Assembly (NCBI GenBank): GCA_039962225.1
Contig: JAMPKV010000002.1
Span: 496,001 to 560,000, forward strand
Direction of reading: 5' to 3'
Length of the DNA stretch: 64,000 nt
Origin: Microcoleus sp. AS-A8
GTDB lineage: Bacteria > Cyanobacteriota > Cyanobacteriia > Cyanobacteriales > Coleofasciculaceae
This document shows, piece by piece, positions 19,679 to 27,834 of this stretch. The position numbers and the translations under genes were made by a program. The notes beneath the pieces are model-generated. The model was given only the letters and a program-made list of their open reading frames with translations. It searched no databases and was not told the DNA's origin. Numbering within the stretch: the stretch's first letter is position 1; each line of letters opens with the position of its first letter.

Positions 19679-20014
19679 GTGTTAGAAGCATTCGTCTTCG
19701 CAACAATATTCTGCGGATTTCTCGGCATCATCCTTAAAAAGAACCTGGTTATGAAGATCATCTCTATGGATGTCATGAGTACGGGGGTTATTGCCTATTA
19801 CGTGCTGATTGCATCGCGAGATGGTTTATTCACGCCCATTATTTCAGACGCGGCAAATGGGGCTTACGCCGATCCGGTTCCTCAAGCGGTCATCTTGACA
19901 GGGATTGTGATTGGCTTTTCGATTCAGTGCTTAATGCTGGTCGGTGTCATGAAGTTGGCACGGGATAATCCCACCCTGGAAACCAACGAGATCGAGAAGA
20001 GCAATACCCCATGA
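19679..20014 (+). CDS. mrpC: Mrp Na+/H+ antiporter subunit C (NuoK-like)
   Basis: 111 residues, three transmembrane helices (LEAFVFATIFCGFLGIIL, KIISMDVMSTGVIAYYVLIA, AVILTGIVIGFSIQCLMLVG). It is homologous to NuoK/NdhE of complex I and is a membrane-embedded part of the multisubunit Mrp antiporter that exchanges cytosolic Na+ for external H+. The start is GTG at 19679. It is the first clear gene of a tightly coupled operon; its stop overlaps the mrpD start by 4 bp (ATGA). Confidence 0.9.
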   Translation: MLEAFVFATIFCGFLGIILKKNLVMKIISMDVMSTGVIAYYVLIASRDGLFTPIISDAANGAYADPVPQAVILTGIVIGFSIQCLMLVGVMKLARDNPTLETNEIEKSNTP

Positions 20015-21444
20015 ATACCATTACCCTTGCATGGATCGCACTACCGTTTTTCTTGGGGTTCACCATCTATCTGTTCCCCAAACTTGACAAAACCCTTGCA
20101 CTGTTTACAGCTTTTGCTTCGGCTGCATATGCGTTGCAGCTATTTGTCGAACAGTCGCCCCTGAAACTAGAGTTACTAGATCATTTCAGCGTCACATTAA
20201 TAGTCGATCAGTTAAGCGGCTACTTTATCTTGACCAATGCGCTGGTAACAGCCGCAGTCATCCTCTACTGTTGGCAAAGCGATAAGACGACTTTCTTTTA
20301 TGCACAAGCCATCATTTTGCATGGCAGCCTCAATGCCGCGTTCGCCTGTGCCGACTTTATCAGTTTATACGTGGCGTTAGAGGTGAGCGGGATTGCCGCA
20401 TTTCTCTTGATTACCTATACCCGCACCGATCGCTCGATTTGGGTTGGCTTGCGCTATCTGTTTATCAGCAACACGGCAATGCTGTTTTATCTGGTGGGTG
20501 CGGTGCTAGCCTATCAGACCAATCATTCGTTTAGTTTTGCAGCTTTGCGCGGGGCACCACCGGAGGCGCTTGCCCTTGTATTTCTGGGACTCTTGGTTAA
20601 GGGGGGAATCTTTGTATCGGGATTGTGGCTACCGTTGACCCACTCTGAATCGGAGACACCAGTATCGGCATTGCTGTCGGGAGTTGTGGTCAAAGCTGGA
20701 GTCTATCCGCTAGTGCGTTGTGCGCTAATGGTGGATGAACTCGATCCACTCATCCGGATTTTCGGAGTTGGGACAGCCCTGCTAGGCGTGTTCTATGCTG
20801 TCTTTGAAAAGGATGCCAAGCGGATGCTGGCGTTTCATACGGTTTCGCAGTTAGGCTTTATCCTCGCTGCCCCAGTCGTAGGTGGCTTTTATGCACTGAC
20901 TCACGGCTTGGTCAAATCGGCACTCTTCCTGATTGCGGGTGCTTTACCGAGCCGAAACTTCAAGGAACTGCAACACAAGCCGATCAATACAACCGTCTGG
21001 ATTGCTCTGGTCATCGCCAGCTTCTCGATCTCAGGCTTTCCCTTGTTGTCCGGCTTTGGGGCGAAGGTGTTGACGACGAAAAATTTACTGCCCTGGCAAG
21101 CGATCGCCATGAACGTTGCGGCTTTAGGAACAGCAATCTCGTTTGCCAAATTCATATTCTTGCCGCATAAACCGGACGGCGAGGATGTAGTAAAGCCTGG
21201 TTTCTGGCCAGCAGTGAGCCTGCTACTCGGTGGCTTGTTTGCGGCAAACGTTGTCTATTACGAGGCGTATAGCCTTGAGAATATCGTGAAACCACTGGCA
21301 ACCATAGGCATTGGTTGGTTGGCGTATCTGTTGATTTTCAAACGATCCGTACTCAAGCTGCCCCGTGTTATGGAGCAATTTGAGCATCTGATCGGTGGGA
21401 TGAGTCTCATGTTAATCCTGCTCTTTTGGATGGTGTTGCCATGA
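20011..21444 (+). CDS. mrpD: Mrp antiporter subunit D (NuoL/M/N-like)
   Basis: A 477-residue polytopic protein of the proton-translocating quinone-oxidoreductase family. Key charged residues are present: the Glu in YVALEVSGIAAF, the Lys in FLGLLVKGGIF, the segment HSESETPVSALLSGVVVKAG, and the Lys in THGLVKSALFLIAG. This is the ion-pumping module. Cyanobacterial Mrp operons known to me usually carry two such D-like genes in a row; only one is present here, followed directly by mrpE. It has 4-bp ATGA overlaps with mrpC and mrpE. Confidence 0.92.
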   Translation: MNTITLAWIALPFFLGFTIYLFPKLDKTLALFTAFASAAYALQLFVEQSPLKLELLDHFSVTLIVDQLSGYFILTNALVTAAVILYCWQSDKTTFFYAQAIILHGSLNAAFACADFISLYVALEVSGIAAFLLITYTRTDRSIWVGLRYLFISNTAMLFYLVGAVLAYQTNHSFSFAALRGAPPEALALVFLGLLVKGGIFVSGLWLPLTHSESETPVSALLSGVVVKAGVYPLVRCALMVDELDPLIRIFGVGTALLGVFYAVFEKDAKRMLAFHTVSQLGFILAAPVVGGFYALTHGLVKSALFLIAGALPSRNFKELQHKPINTTVWIALVIASFSISGFPLLSGFGAKVLTTKNLLPWQAIAMNVAALGTAISFAKFIFLPHKPDGEDVVKPGFWPAVSLLLGGLFAANVVYYEAYSLENIVKPLATIGIGWLAYLLIFKRSVLKLPRVMEQFEHLIGGMSLMLILLFWMVLP

Positions 21445-21830
21445 TTGGGTATTTGAATCTGATATTGCGACTGGCCATCTGGTTTTTGCTAACTGCTAAT
21501 CTGAGTCCGGCAAATATCATCATTGGTATCAGCATCGCACTCCTTTTACCGGGACGCCCCAAAGCCCCAGGACGATTGAAGGACTGGCTGCGGGCGCTGT
21601 GGGAAACGCTCGTGGCGATTCCGCAGGCATATAAGGAAGCCTTTGAAATGATCCTCCGTCCCCATAATTACGAAGAGGTGACGATGGAACGAGTCAAACC
21701 ACAACGGACACCGGGACTCATCTTCCTGGATATATTTCTGATCACCTTTACGCCCACAAGCATTGTCTTGAAGTACCACGAAAATGGCTGGTACGAAGTC
21801 CACTGGGTGCGACGGAGGAGAAAAGCATGA
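21441..21830 (+). CDS. mrpE: Mrp antiporter subunit E
   Basis: 129 residues. Two N-terminal helices (YLNLILRLAIWFLLTANL, NIIIGISIALLLPG) precede a cytosolic domain with the conserved tail ITFTPTSIVLKYHENGWYEVHWV. Start placed at ATG 21441, overlapping the mrpD stop by 4 bp (ATGA); a TTG at 21426 is possible but unneeded. MrpE stabilises assembly of the antiporter. Confidence 0.9.
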   Translation: MIGYLNLILRLAIWFLLTANLSPANIIIGISIALLLPGRPKAPGRLKDWLRALWETLVAIPQAYKEAFEMILRPHNYEEVTMERVKPQRTPGLIFLDIFLITFTPTSIVLKYHENGWYEVHWVRRRRKA

Positions 21831-22090
21831 ACTTGGCACTGAACTGGGCACTGGTTGCAATGATTCTAGCTATGCTCATACCCATGTACGAGGCTTGGCA
21901 GGATGATGATATTTGGCAAAAAATGTTGGCATTTGCCAGTGTCGCCACCAAGGCATCCATCATACTCCTGGTGGTATCGGTCTTACGGGATGATTGGATG
22001 CTCGGTGTTGTAGGAGTCATCATCCTGAGTGTGGGTAATGCCGGATTAATGTTGTTGGCACAAATTCTTAAACGCCTGAATGAAGTATGA
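21827..22090 (+). CDS. mrpF: Mrp antiporter subunit F
   Basis: 87 residues with three hydrophobic helices (LNWALVAMILAMLIPMYEA, MLAFASVATKASIILLVVSV, GVVGVIILSVGNAGLMLLA), the MrpF/PhaF pattern. It overlaps mrpE and mrpG by 4 bp each (ATGA), so it is translationally coupled. Confidence 0.9.
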   Translation: MNLALNWALVAMILAMLIPMYEAWQDDDIWQKMLAFASVATKASIILLVVSVLRDDWMLGVVGVIILSVGNAGLMLLAQILKRLNEV

Positions 22091-22368
22091 TCACCGCACT
22101 TAGTTACGCCTGCATCGGTATAGGAATTTTCTTCTGGTTTTGGGGAACCTTTCCCTTAATCGGCGATCGCTCGGTATTATACAAGCTGCATACTCTTTCG
22201 GTTGCAGATACGCTAGGGAGCATGCTCATCATGGTCGGACTGCTGCTTCCGAAAGTACCTAGCGAATGGCCGTTGCTCATCCTTGGCATTATCACCTTAG
22301 CAATCTGGAATACAGTGCTGGGGTATGTGTTGGCATACGGTGCCAGTAGTGGAGGGAATCAATCATGA
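22087..22368 (+). CDS. mrpG: Mrp antiporter subunit G
   Basis: 93 residues, three transmembrane helices, with the MnhG/PhaG signature FWFWGTFPLIGDRSVLYKLH and SVADTLGSMLIMVGLLL. It overlaps mrpF and the next gene by 4 bp. Part of the antiporter membrane arm. Confidence 0.9.
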   Translation: MITALSYACIGIGIFFWFWGTFPLIGDRSVLYKLHTLSVADTLGSMLIMVGLLLPKVPSEWPLLILGIITLAIWNTVLGYVLAYGASSGGNQS

Positions 22369-22952
22369 ATGATAGCTATATCTATGTCATAACCGCCCTG
22401 CTGCCGTTGTCCTCGCTAATGCTGTTACTTCAGACCAATCCTTACCATGCCCTGGTAATTCAGGGAATATCGGGAGCGGTGGCGACATTGGTATTTGCGG
22501 TTTTGGGGGCGGCGGATGTTGCTTTGACGCAAGCCTTGATGGGGACTCTGCTTGCGATTACTCTCTATGCGATCGCAGTGCGTTCATCGCTGGTGATGCG
22601 TCTGGGTGTACTCGAAGACGGAGCGATCGAGACAGATGACAAGTCCCCTTTAGGGCAACTGATGGATGAGTTACGAACAATTTTCGGCAAACACTATATG
22701 CGTCTTGAGGTAGTCCCGTACACGAATACACAGGCTTTGCACCGGGCGCTGATGGAGAAAGAAATCCATGCGACCTGTGCCAGACGAGAGTACGATAATC
22801 AAGACCTTGTAGCGAGTCAGGACGAACAGGAACCCTATCACACCATAACTAGGGTTCGACGCCTCTATGACATCATGCGAACCGAACTTTCGTCACCAGC
22901 GACAAGCCTAACCTATGTAAATGCACCAGACTCAGGGGAGGAACATAAATGA
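22365..22952 (+). CDS. mrpA: Short MrpA-type subunit (DUF4040 / MbhD-like)
   Basis: 195 residues. Three helices (YIYVITALLPLSSLMLLL, LVIQGISGAVATLVFAVL, ALTQALMGTLLAITLYAIAV) match the DUF4040 segment that in non-cyanobacterial Mrp systems is fused to the C-terminal part of the large MrpA. A soluble tail of about 100 residues follows. Cyanobacteria encode this part separately, placed just before mrpB, as here. The large antiporter half of MrpA is missing from the operon. It overlaps both neighbours by 4 bp. Confidence 0.82.
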   Translation: MNDSYIYVITALLPLSSLMLLLQTNPYHALVIQGISGAVATLVFAVLGAADVALTQALMGTLLAITLYAIAVRSSLVMRLGVLEDGAIETDDKSPLGQLMDELRTIFGKHYMRLEVVPYTNTQALHRALMEKEIHATCARREYDNQDLVASQDEQEPYHTITRVRRLYDIMRTELSSPATSLTYVNAPDSGEEHK

Positions 22953-23608
22953 AATGGGTTTACATTGCAGCGGGGATAGCGCTATTCGTCAAATTCCTCG
23001 TCATGCCCAATCCGACACCGGAGTTATCGTTCTCGATCGTCCAAACGCTTGTACAAGAGAGTGGAGTACCTAATGCAGTTACGGCTGTCATTCTCAGGAA
23101 TCGGCTGTATGACACGATCTTTGAAGTGGTGGTATTTACGATCGCGGTAATGGGTGCCCATTATCTGCTGGCGAACGAACGACCATTCTGCGCGATCTAT
23201 CAGTTCACCGATCAACCATCCATTATTATGGCGCGTCTGGGAGCGACCATTGCTGCGTTGGTGGGTATCGAACTGGCGATTCGGGGGCATCTAAGTCCCG
23301 GCGGTGGCTTTGCGGCTGGAGTGGCAGGTGGAACGGCGATCGGTCTTATTGCGATTACCTCATCAACGGAGTGGATGCAGGAAATCTACAAGCGCTGGAA
23401 CGCCGCTACATGGGAGAAGGTTTCGGTTCTTATTTTCATTGTCCTGTCGGTTATCACTCTAGCCGGATTTGAATTACCGCACGGAGAGTTGGGCGCACTT
23501 TTCAGCGGCGGGGTTATCCCCCTGCTCAACATCTTGGTTGCAGTAAAAGTCGCATTGGGTTCTTGGGCGGCTGTTTTGGTTTTTATTCATTATCGGGGAT
23601 TGTTGTGA
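22949..23608 (+). CDS. mrpB: Mrp antiporter subunit B
   Basis: A 219-residue membrane protein with the MnhB signature RGHLSPGGGFAAGVAGGTA and a C-terminal helix pair (GALFSGGVIPLLNILVAVKV). An N-terminal segment of about 85 residues with extra helices corresponds to the MbhE/MrpA-C-like extension seen in cyanobacterial MrpB. It is the last gene of the operon; the next gene is on the opposite strand. Confidence 0.88.
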   Translation: MKWVYIAAGIALFVKFLVMPNPTPELSFSIVQTLVQESGVPNAVTAVILRNRLYDTIFEVVVFTIAVMGAHYLLANERPFCAIYQFTDQPSIIMARLGATIAALVGIELAIRGHLSPGGGFAAGVAGGTAIGLIAITSSTEWMQEIYKRWNAATWEKVSVLIFIVLSVITLAGFELPHGELGALFSGGVIPLLNILVAVKVALGSWAAVLVFIHYRGLL

Positions 23609-23799
23609 GAGATGGAAAGCTAGCTCTGTTGATTCTGTTAACTATGTAGGTGAACCGCTTCGATAGTTAAGAAGTCATATTTCCCGATGGATTAGATAAA
23701 GCTGATCTAGCCGAATGCTTTTACTGCAATCCTTAATAAAATAATTAAGGTTCTATGTTGGGCACGAACATTGCAGTGCAGCAACTTGTTAGGTTGAGA

Positions 23800-24750
23800 T
23801 CAATGGAGTTTGCTGGAACAAGCAAGTGCTGTACAAAACAGGAAATCCACGAGTTCTTTCAACTTATACACATCCTGATGATTGAGTTCTCCTGGTTTAG
23901 CACCAGTTAGAAGGTGAGCTGCATATTGTCCACGTTTTCTAATCAGTTCATCTCCATGCACTTTCAAAATATCGAATGGAGGCGTGTTGCCATCGATAGT
24001 CTTACAATCAAGGCGATCAAATGCTCTACGAAGGTGAAAGCCTTTGAATTGACCGCGTTCTCTAAGAACTTTAACCATGACTATATACTCAAGACAACGG
24101 AAGAACGAGAGATACGCTTCGGATAAAAAATGGGAGAAACCGTTGGGGTGCAAAGGGTTAAACTCCATTGGGCTTAAGAGGAACATTTGACCACTCTCAT
24201 AGTTGTGGAGAAATGCCTCTGACCAAGACGAATTGAACATAGCTAGTGCTGTAATTGCAGCACAGAGGTTTCCTGCATCGATGCTACCCTGAGATTCAAC
24301 ATTAGGAAACTCATGTCCAAATTCTACTTTGCTTAAGTTTGGTTTACCCAAAATAGCTACATCAACGCCACCATGTAAAAAAGTTAGATGACGGCGAAGA
24401 ATGAGACAACGCGCTGAAGCTGCTAATCCAGCAAGTACAATTCGAGCTTGACTGTATCCCTTAGCTATGGCTGCTCCAATGTGATCCGTATTATCCGGAT
24501 TTTCTTGTCCTGCAATAGCTTTGCATCTGATGTCGAGTTCATATCTTATGGGTGGTTCGACAACCTTCAACCTTGCTAGGCGTTGTGCATCGTGGAATAC
24601 AGCAAGATCGTGATTTTCTAGCAAATCTCGTCCAAATAGGTCAAATTTTACAGAAACTGTGGCGATTGCCTGATAATCATACTCACCCACCTCAATTAAA
24701 CTATTTTTTATTTCATGCAGTCTCTTCAGCCCTTCATCACGGTTATACAT
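23800..24750 (-). CDS. Hypothetical protein, 316 residues, helical
   Basis: Soluble, mostly helical protein with no signal peptide or membrane segment. Notable stretches: GAAIAKGYSQARIVLAGLAASAR, FRCLEYIVMVKVLRERG and ELIRKRGQYAAHLL near the C-terminus. The last resembles the R-x4-6-H helix seen in some HEPN-type proteins, but the match is too weak to assign a function. Base composition is more AT-rich than its neighbours and it stands alone between two antiporter loci, which hints at acquisition by transfer (inference). Confidence 0.65.
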   Translation of the reverse strand: MYNRDEGLKRLHEIKNSLIEVGEYDYQAIATVSVKFDLFGRDLLENHDLAVFHDAQRLARLKVVEPPIRYELDIRCKAIAGQENPDNTDHIGAAIAKGYSQARIVLAGLAASARCLILRRHLTFLHGGVDVAILGKPNLSKVEFGHEFPNVESQGSIDAGNLCAAITALAMFNSSWSEAFLHNYESGQMFLLSPMEFNPLHPNGFSHFLSEAYLSFFRCLEYIVMVKVLRERGQFKGFHLRRAFDRLDCKTIDGNTPPFDILKVHGDELIRKRGQYAAHLLTGAKPGELNHQDVYKLKELVDFLFCTALACSSKLH

Positions 24751-25282
24751 TACTGTTTTTTTAATTACCTAAACTGCCTCAACTTTTCCTAGGCTAGACG
24801 ATCACTTTATCCAAAAAATTAATAACCTATCGATTTAGATAGTGGTTGACGGATGCTTGGTAGAGTTTTAGACAACGCGATCGCGATATTGGCGATGGCA
24901 TATTCTCCCTAGTTGTGATGCTCCTTTAGTGAAAAACCTCTTGAGGTCATCAGCGATTTACTCAATGATTTGAGGAGTGATCGGGGTATCGGCATTGTAG
25001 AAGCGAAACCCTTACGCGCTTCAAGAGTGGCAGCTTTAGCGATCGCCTTTGAAGTGGGTTGACCCAAAATCCTTTCCTTGCCTTTGTGAAATCAGGGCTT
25101 ATGCAGCACCTCGACAAGTAGGGTGGGCATTGCCCACCCTAGCCGCCTCATTGCAGGTTCGATGCATCGAGGCAACCTAATGCGTCAGAAAACTAGCTGG
25201 CGATCGCGTAGCGTGCCGTAAGCAATCGGTTGTCTCTAATATCAAATCAGGTTTAAATCGTTTTTACCACCACAACCTAACC
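24751..25282. other. 532-bp intergenic region with dispersed-repeat fragments
   Basis: No complete gene. An open frame at about 24941-25064 (starting LEVISDLLNDLRSD) has no start codon context and may be a gene relic. A perfect 11-bp inverted repeat lies at 25119-25141 (TAGGGTGGGCA/TGCCCACCCTA). At 25199-25225 there is a HIP1-containing word GCGATCGCGTAGCGTGCCG of a kind dispersed in cyanobacterial genomes. The promoter of the antiporter at 25283 should be at the right end. Confidence 0.6.
25119..25141. repeat. Perfect palindrome TAGGGTGGGCA/TGCCCACCCTA
   Basis: 11-bp arms around a single T. This is a REP-like palindromic word of a kind seen scattered in intergenic DNA of many bacteria. It does not lie at the 3' end of a gene, so a terminator role is unlikely. 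Confidence 0.6.
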
Positions 25283-26707
25283 ATGTTTTTGAACCATACA
25301 ATTACAGCTTTAAGTTCTGGGATGGCATCTCTGGTTGCTCCCATGCCCTTGTTGGCAACTGTCGAGGCGGAAAATTCACCGATTGTCCTGGCTGGAGTTC
25401 TGCTGAGTTTAGTAGTGATTTATCTCGCCAGTAAACTCGGCGCGGAACTAGCTAAACGATTTGATTTGCCACCCGTCCTGGGTGAACTGGTGGCAGGGGT
25501 AATTGTCGGGGTATCTGCTTTACACCTGATCATCTTTCCCGAAAGTGGACTTTCCGCCTCAGACTCAGCGGTTATGACCGTGCTGCAATGGATTAATCAT
25601 CTGTCTCCCGCAGCCCTCACGAGTGTATACGAGTCTCAGAGTGAAGTCATTTCAGTGCTGGCTGAATTGGGCGTGATTATTCTGCTGTTTGAAATTGGTC
25701 TGGAATCGGATCTCAGACAACTGAAAGAAGTGGGTACTCAAGCTGTGATCGTCGCCTGTGTGGGGGTGGCAGTTCCGTTTGCCGCGGGCACCGTTGGCTT
25801 AATGATGTTATTCCATGTTCCCGCAATTCCAGCAATTTTTGCGGGGGCTGCCTTGACGGCAACCAGTATCGGGATTACGTCCAAAGTGTTGTCTGAATTA
25901 GGACAGCTTAAATCCAAAGAAGGTCAAATCATTGTTGGTGCTGCGGTTATTGATGATGTACTGGGAATCATTGTCCTGGCTGTTGTCGCCAGTTTAGCCA
26001 AAACGGGTGAGATTGATGTTACCAATGTCATCTACCTGATTGTGAGTGCAACAGCGTTTCTGCTCGGTTCGATTCTGTTGGGTGGCATCTTCAACAAAAC
26101 CTTTGTTGCAGTTGTGGAGAAACTCAAAACCCGTGGCAACGTTGTCATGCCAGCATTTATCTTTGCCTTCTTCATGGCATTTCTGGGCAACGCAATTCAT
26201 CTAGAAGCGATTTTGGGTGCTTTTGCTGCTGGCTTGGTTCTGGATGAAACCGATGCCCGCAATGAGTTGGATGAACTGGTGAAGCCGATCGCCGATCTAC
26301 TGGTGCCCATTTTCTTTGTGACTGTAGGAGCACGGGCTGATCTGGGTGTGTTGAATCCGACGGTGCCTGAGAATCGTGCCGGACTTTTGATTGCCGGATT
26401 TTTGATGGTGGTTGCCATTCTCGGCAAGGTGGTGACGGGTTGGGCGGTGTTTGGTCAGCCCGGAATTAATCGACTTGCGATCGGGGTTGGCATGATTCCA
26501 CGGGGTGAAGTCGGGTTAGTGTTTGCCGGAATCGGTTCTGCGAGTGGGGTTCTGGATAAGCCGTTGGAGGTATCCATTATTATCATGGTGATTCTAACCA
26601 CATTTCTGGCACCGCCGTTTCTGCGGATCGCCTTTGGTGAGCCAGTGGAACCCCCAACCAAAGGAGAACCTTTGAGTGAGCAACCCATTGTAGTGGGTGA
26701 ATCTTAG
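25283..26707 (+). CDS. CPA2-family Na+(K+)/H+ antiporter, NhaS3-like
   Basis: A 474-residue polytopic transporter of the KefB/NapA (CPA2) family. The core carries the unwound-helix motifs LPPVLGELVAGVIVGVSAL, LAELGVIILLFEIGLESD, ALTATSIGITSKVL and the ion-binding Asp pair in VGAAVIDDVLGIIVLAV, plus GMIPRGEVGLVFAG. There are about 12 helices and no C-terminal TrkA domain. The sequence is close to what I know as NhaS3 of Synechocystis, a thylakoid antiporter; compartment here is inference. Its neighbours (Mrp operon, P-type ATPase relics) make this an ion-homeostasis region. Confidence 0.88.
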   Translation: MFLNHTITALSSGMASLVAPMPLLATVEAENSPIVLAGVLLSLVVIYLASKLGAELAKRFDLPPVLGELVAGVIVGVSALHLIIFPESGLSASDSAVMTVLQWINHLSPAALTSVYESQSEVISVLAELGVIILLFEIGLESDLRQLKEVGTQAVIVACVGVAVPFAAGTVGLMMLFHVPAIPAIFAGAALTATSIGITSKVLSELGQLKSKEGQIIVGAAVIDDVLGIIVLAVVASLAKTGEIDVTNVIYLIVSATAFLLGSILLGGIFNKTFVAVVEKLKTRGNVVMPAFIFAFFMAFLGNAIHLEAILGAFAAGLVLDETDARNELDELVKPIADLLVPIFFVTVGARADLGVLNPTVPENRAGLLIAGFLMVVAILGKVVTGWAVFGQPGINRLAIGVGMIPRGEVGLVFAGIGSASGVLDKPLEVSIIIMVILTTFLAPPFLRIAFGEPVEPPTKGEPLSEQPIVVGES

Positions 26708-26725
26708 CCTACGCCGTGAGGTTGC

Positions 26726-26772
26726 TGGGGGCGATCGATGTACCATGAACGCCACAGAATGCGATCGCCCCA
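26726..26772. other. Hairpin built from two HIP1 sites after the antiporter gene
   Basis: TGGGGGCGATCG (26726-26737) and GCGATCGCCCCA (26761-26772) can pair around a 23-nt loop, 19 bp after the antiporter stop. There is no T-run, so an intrinsic terminator is not shown; the structure may shield the mRNA 3' end or be incidental to HIP1 abundance. Confidence 0.4.
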
Positions 26773-26852
26773 CTATCAACCTCTCGCCTACTGCCTTACC
26801 AGTAATGTCACCTTTACTTCACCCTGAACACCAACAAAAAACTTGGTCTTAA

Positions 26853-26936
26853 CAGCAAACTCTTGCTCCTGGGGTTATTGCGGCAATCATCTTGCAAGTC
26901 ATTTTCTCGCACTCACCGTTTATCAACCAAAATTAA
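26853..26936 (+). pseudogene. Degraded copy of a P-type ATPase C-terminal helix segment
   Basis: One frame reads PGVIAAIILQVIFSHSPFINQN then a stop at 26934. It is a near repeat of GIIGAIILQIIFAHVPLINN encoded by the ORF just downstream. There is no start codon and a stop lies upstream, so it is a relic. Together the two segments suggest that a cation-transporting ATPase gene (or its C-terminus) was duplicated and eroded here. Confidence 0.6.
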
Positions 26937-26961
26937 CACCACCCGCTTGCCCAAATTTTAT

Positions 26962-27243
26962 ATGTTGAGTATCAGCCAGTTTATACCCAATCTCATTGCT
27001 AAGATGGACAGCACTATCGAAGAGAATGCTGATATTCCTGCCATCGGCTTTGGAATTATTGGAGCCATCATTTTGCAAATCATTTTTGCTCATGTGCCAC
27101 TCATCAATAACATTTTCTATACAGCTCCCTTAACCTTAAACCAGTGGCTAATTTGTTTGGTTGTAGGTTCACCGATGATTTTATGGGCTACCTGGGTCAA
27201 TCGCTTTGACCCTCCAAACTCAACTCCAGTGAGTAATAAATAG
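26962..27243 (+). CDS. Stand-alone P-type cation-ATPase C-terminal-like membrane protein
   Basis: 93 residues from ATG 26962 (MLSISQFIPNLI). The segment GFGIIGAIILQIIFAHVPLINNIF with TAPLTLNQWLICLVVGSPMI matches the last two helices of calcium/cation-transporting P-type ATPases (the pattern FGTAPLSLxQWLIC). No phosphorylation (DKTGT) or nucleotide domain is present. Either a remnant or a small membrane protein derived from an ATPase. The frame is open further upstream to 26863 but there overlaps the relic in another frame. A hairpin follows the stop. Confidence 0.6.
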   Translation: MLSISQFIPNLIAKMDSTIEENADIPAIGFGIIGAIILQIIFAHVPLINNIFYTAPLTLNQWLICLVVGSPMILWATWVNRFDPPNSTPVSNK

Positions 27244-27247
27244 TCAA

Positions 27248-27285
27248 AAAAAAGGGGCATACACAAGTAAGCCTCTTTTTTCTTA
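27248..27285 (+). terminator. Intrinsic terminator after the ATPase-like small gene
   Basis: AAAAAAAGGGGC and GCCTCTTTTTT pair (with one G-U) around a 12-nt loop and end in a T-run. It begins a few bases after the TAG of the preceding gene. The A-rich left arm could also stop transcription on the other strand, where the small gene at 27342-27515 ends. Confidence 0.65.
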
Positions 27286-27341
27286 ACCGTTTATCAACTA
27301 TGTTAATCTTTGGAATAACGTATTTTTAATAACTCATAATA

Positions 27342-27515
27342 TTAAACAAGAATTAGAGTTTTTGCCTGAGGGTGTTGGCTCAATACCATGACTTCTTGTC
27401 CGTAGATAAATTCGCTATAGTCAGCTAGGTTATCAAGTCCAATCAAATTGAGGATAATCTCAGCGGCTAACCAAACGGTCGTTTTAACAAATAATTTCTG
27501 CCATTGGGTTTTCAT
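27342..27515 (-). CDS. Small hydrophobic protein, 57 residues
   Basis: A short gene with a strong ribosome site (AGAGGTAGAGGTC upstream of ATG at 27515). The product starts MKTQWQKLFVKTTVWLAAEI and continues ILNLIGLDNLADYSEF; it has one amphipathic/hydrophobic helix and an acidic centre. From memory, near-identical small proteins of unknown function occur in other filamentous cyanobacteria (recollection, not a search). Translated context, length and Shine-Dalgarno all support a real gene. Confidence 0.65.
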   Translation of the reverse strand: MKTQWQKLFVKTTVWLAAEIILNLIGLDNLADYSEFIYGQEVMVLSQHPQAKTLILV

Positions 27516-27834
27516 TGACCTCTACCTCTTGGATAAAAACTGGAAACTCAGTGCTTTGCTTAGACTCTCTTACTTAAGAATCAGGTGATTCTTTGTGTTT
27601 TACGCAAACTTGGGAGCCTATCCGGGAAATTCCAAGGGTTTCGCTCAACAATACAGGTAGAAAGCAATCTGGACAAAAACAGCCTGCTTCAGTGGCTCAG
27701 GATGAGTCATTGGAACAGATGTTGAAAAATTAGAACGCACCACCTATGTCCCTACAAAGGCTGTGCCTCATTTTTCATAATTAGGTTAAAAATGAAGAGA
27801 TACTGCCGTTTTTGGCGCAAGCAATCACGAGAAT
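27516..27834. other. 319-bp intergenic region
   Basis: Divergent promoter region for the 57-residue protein and the DCC-family gene. A 40-50 codon open frame ends at 27733 (...QDESLEQMLKN) but its only start would be a TTG near 27588 without a ribosome site, so I do not call it. No repeat seen. Confidence 0.5.
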
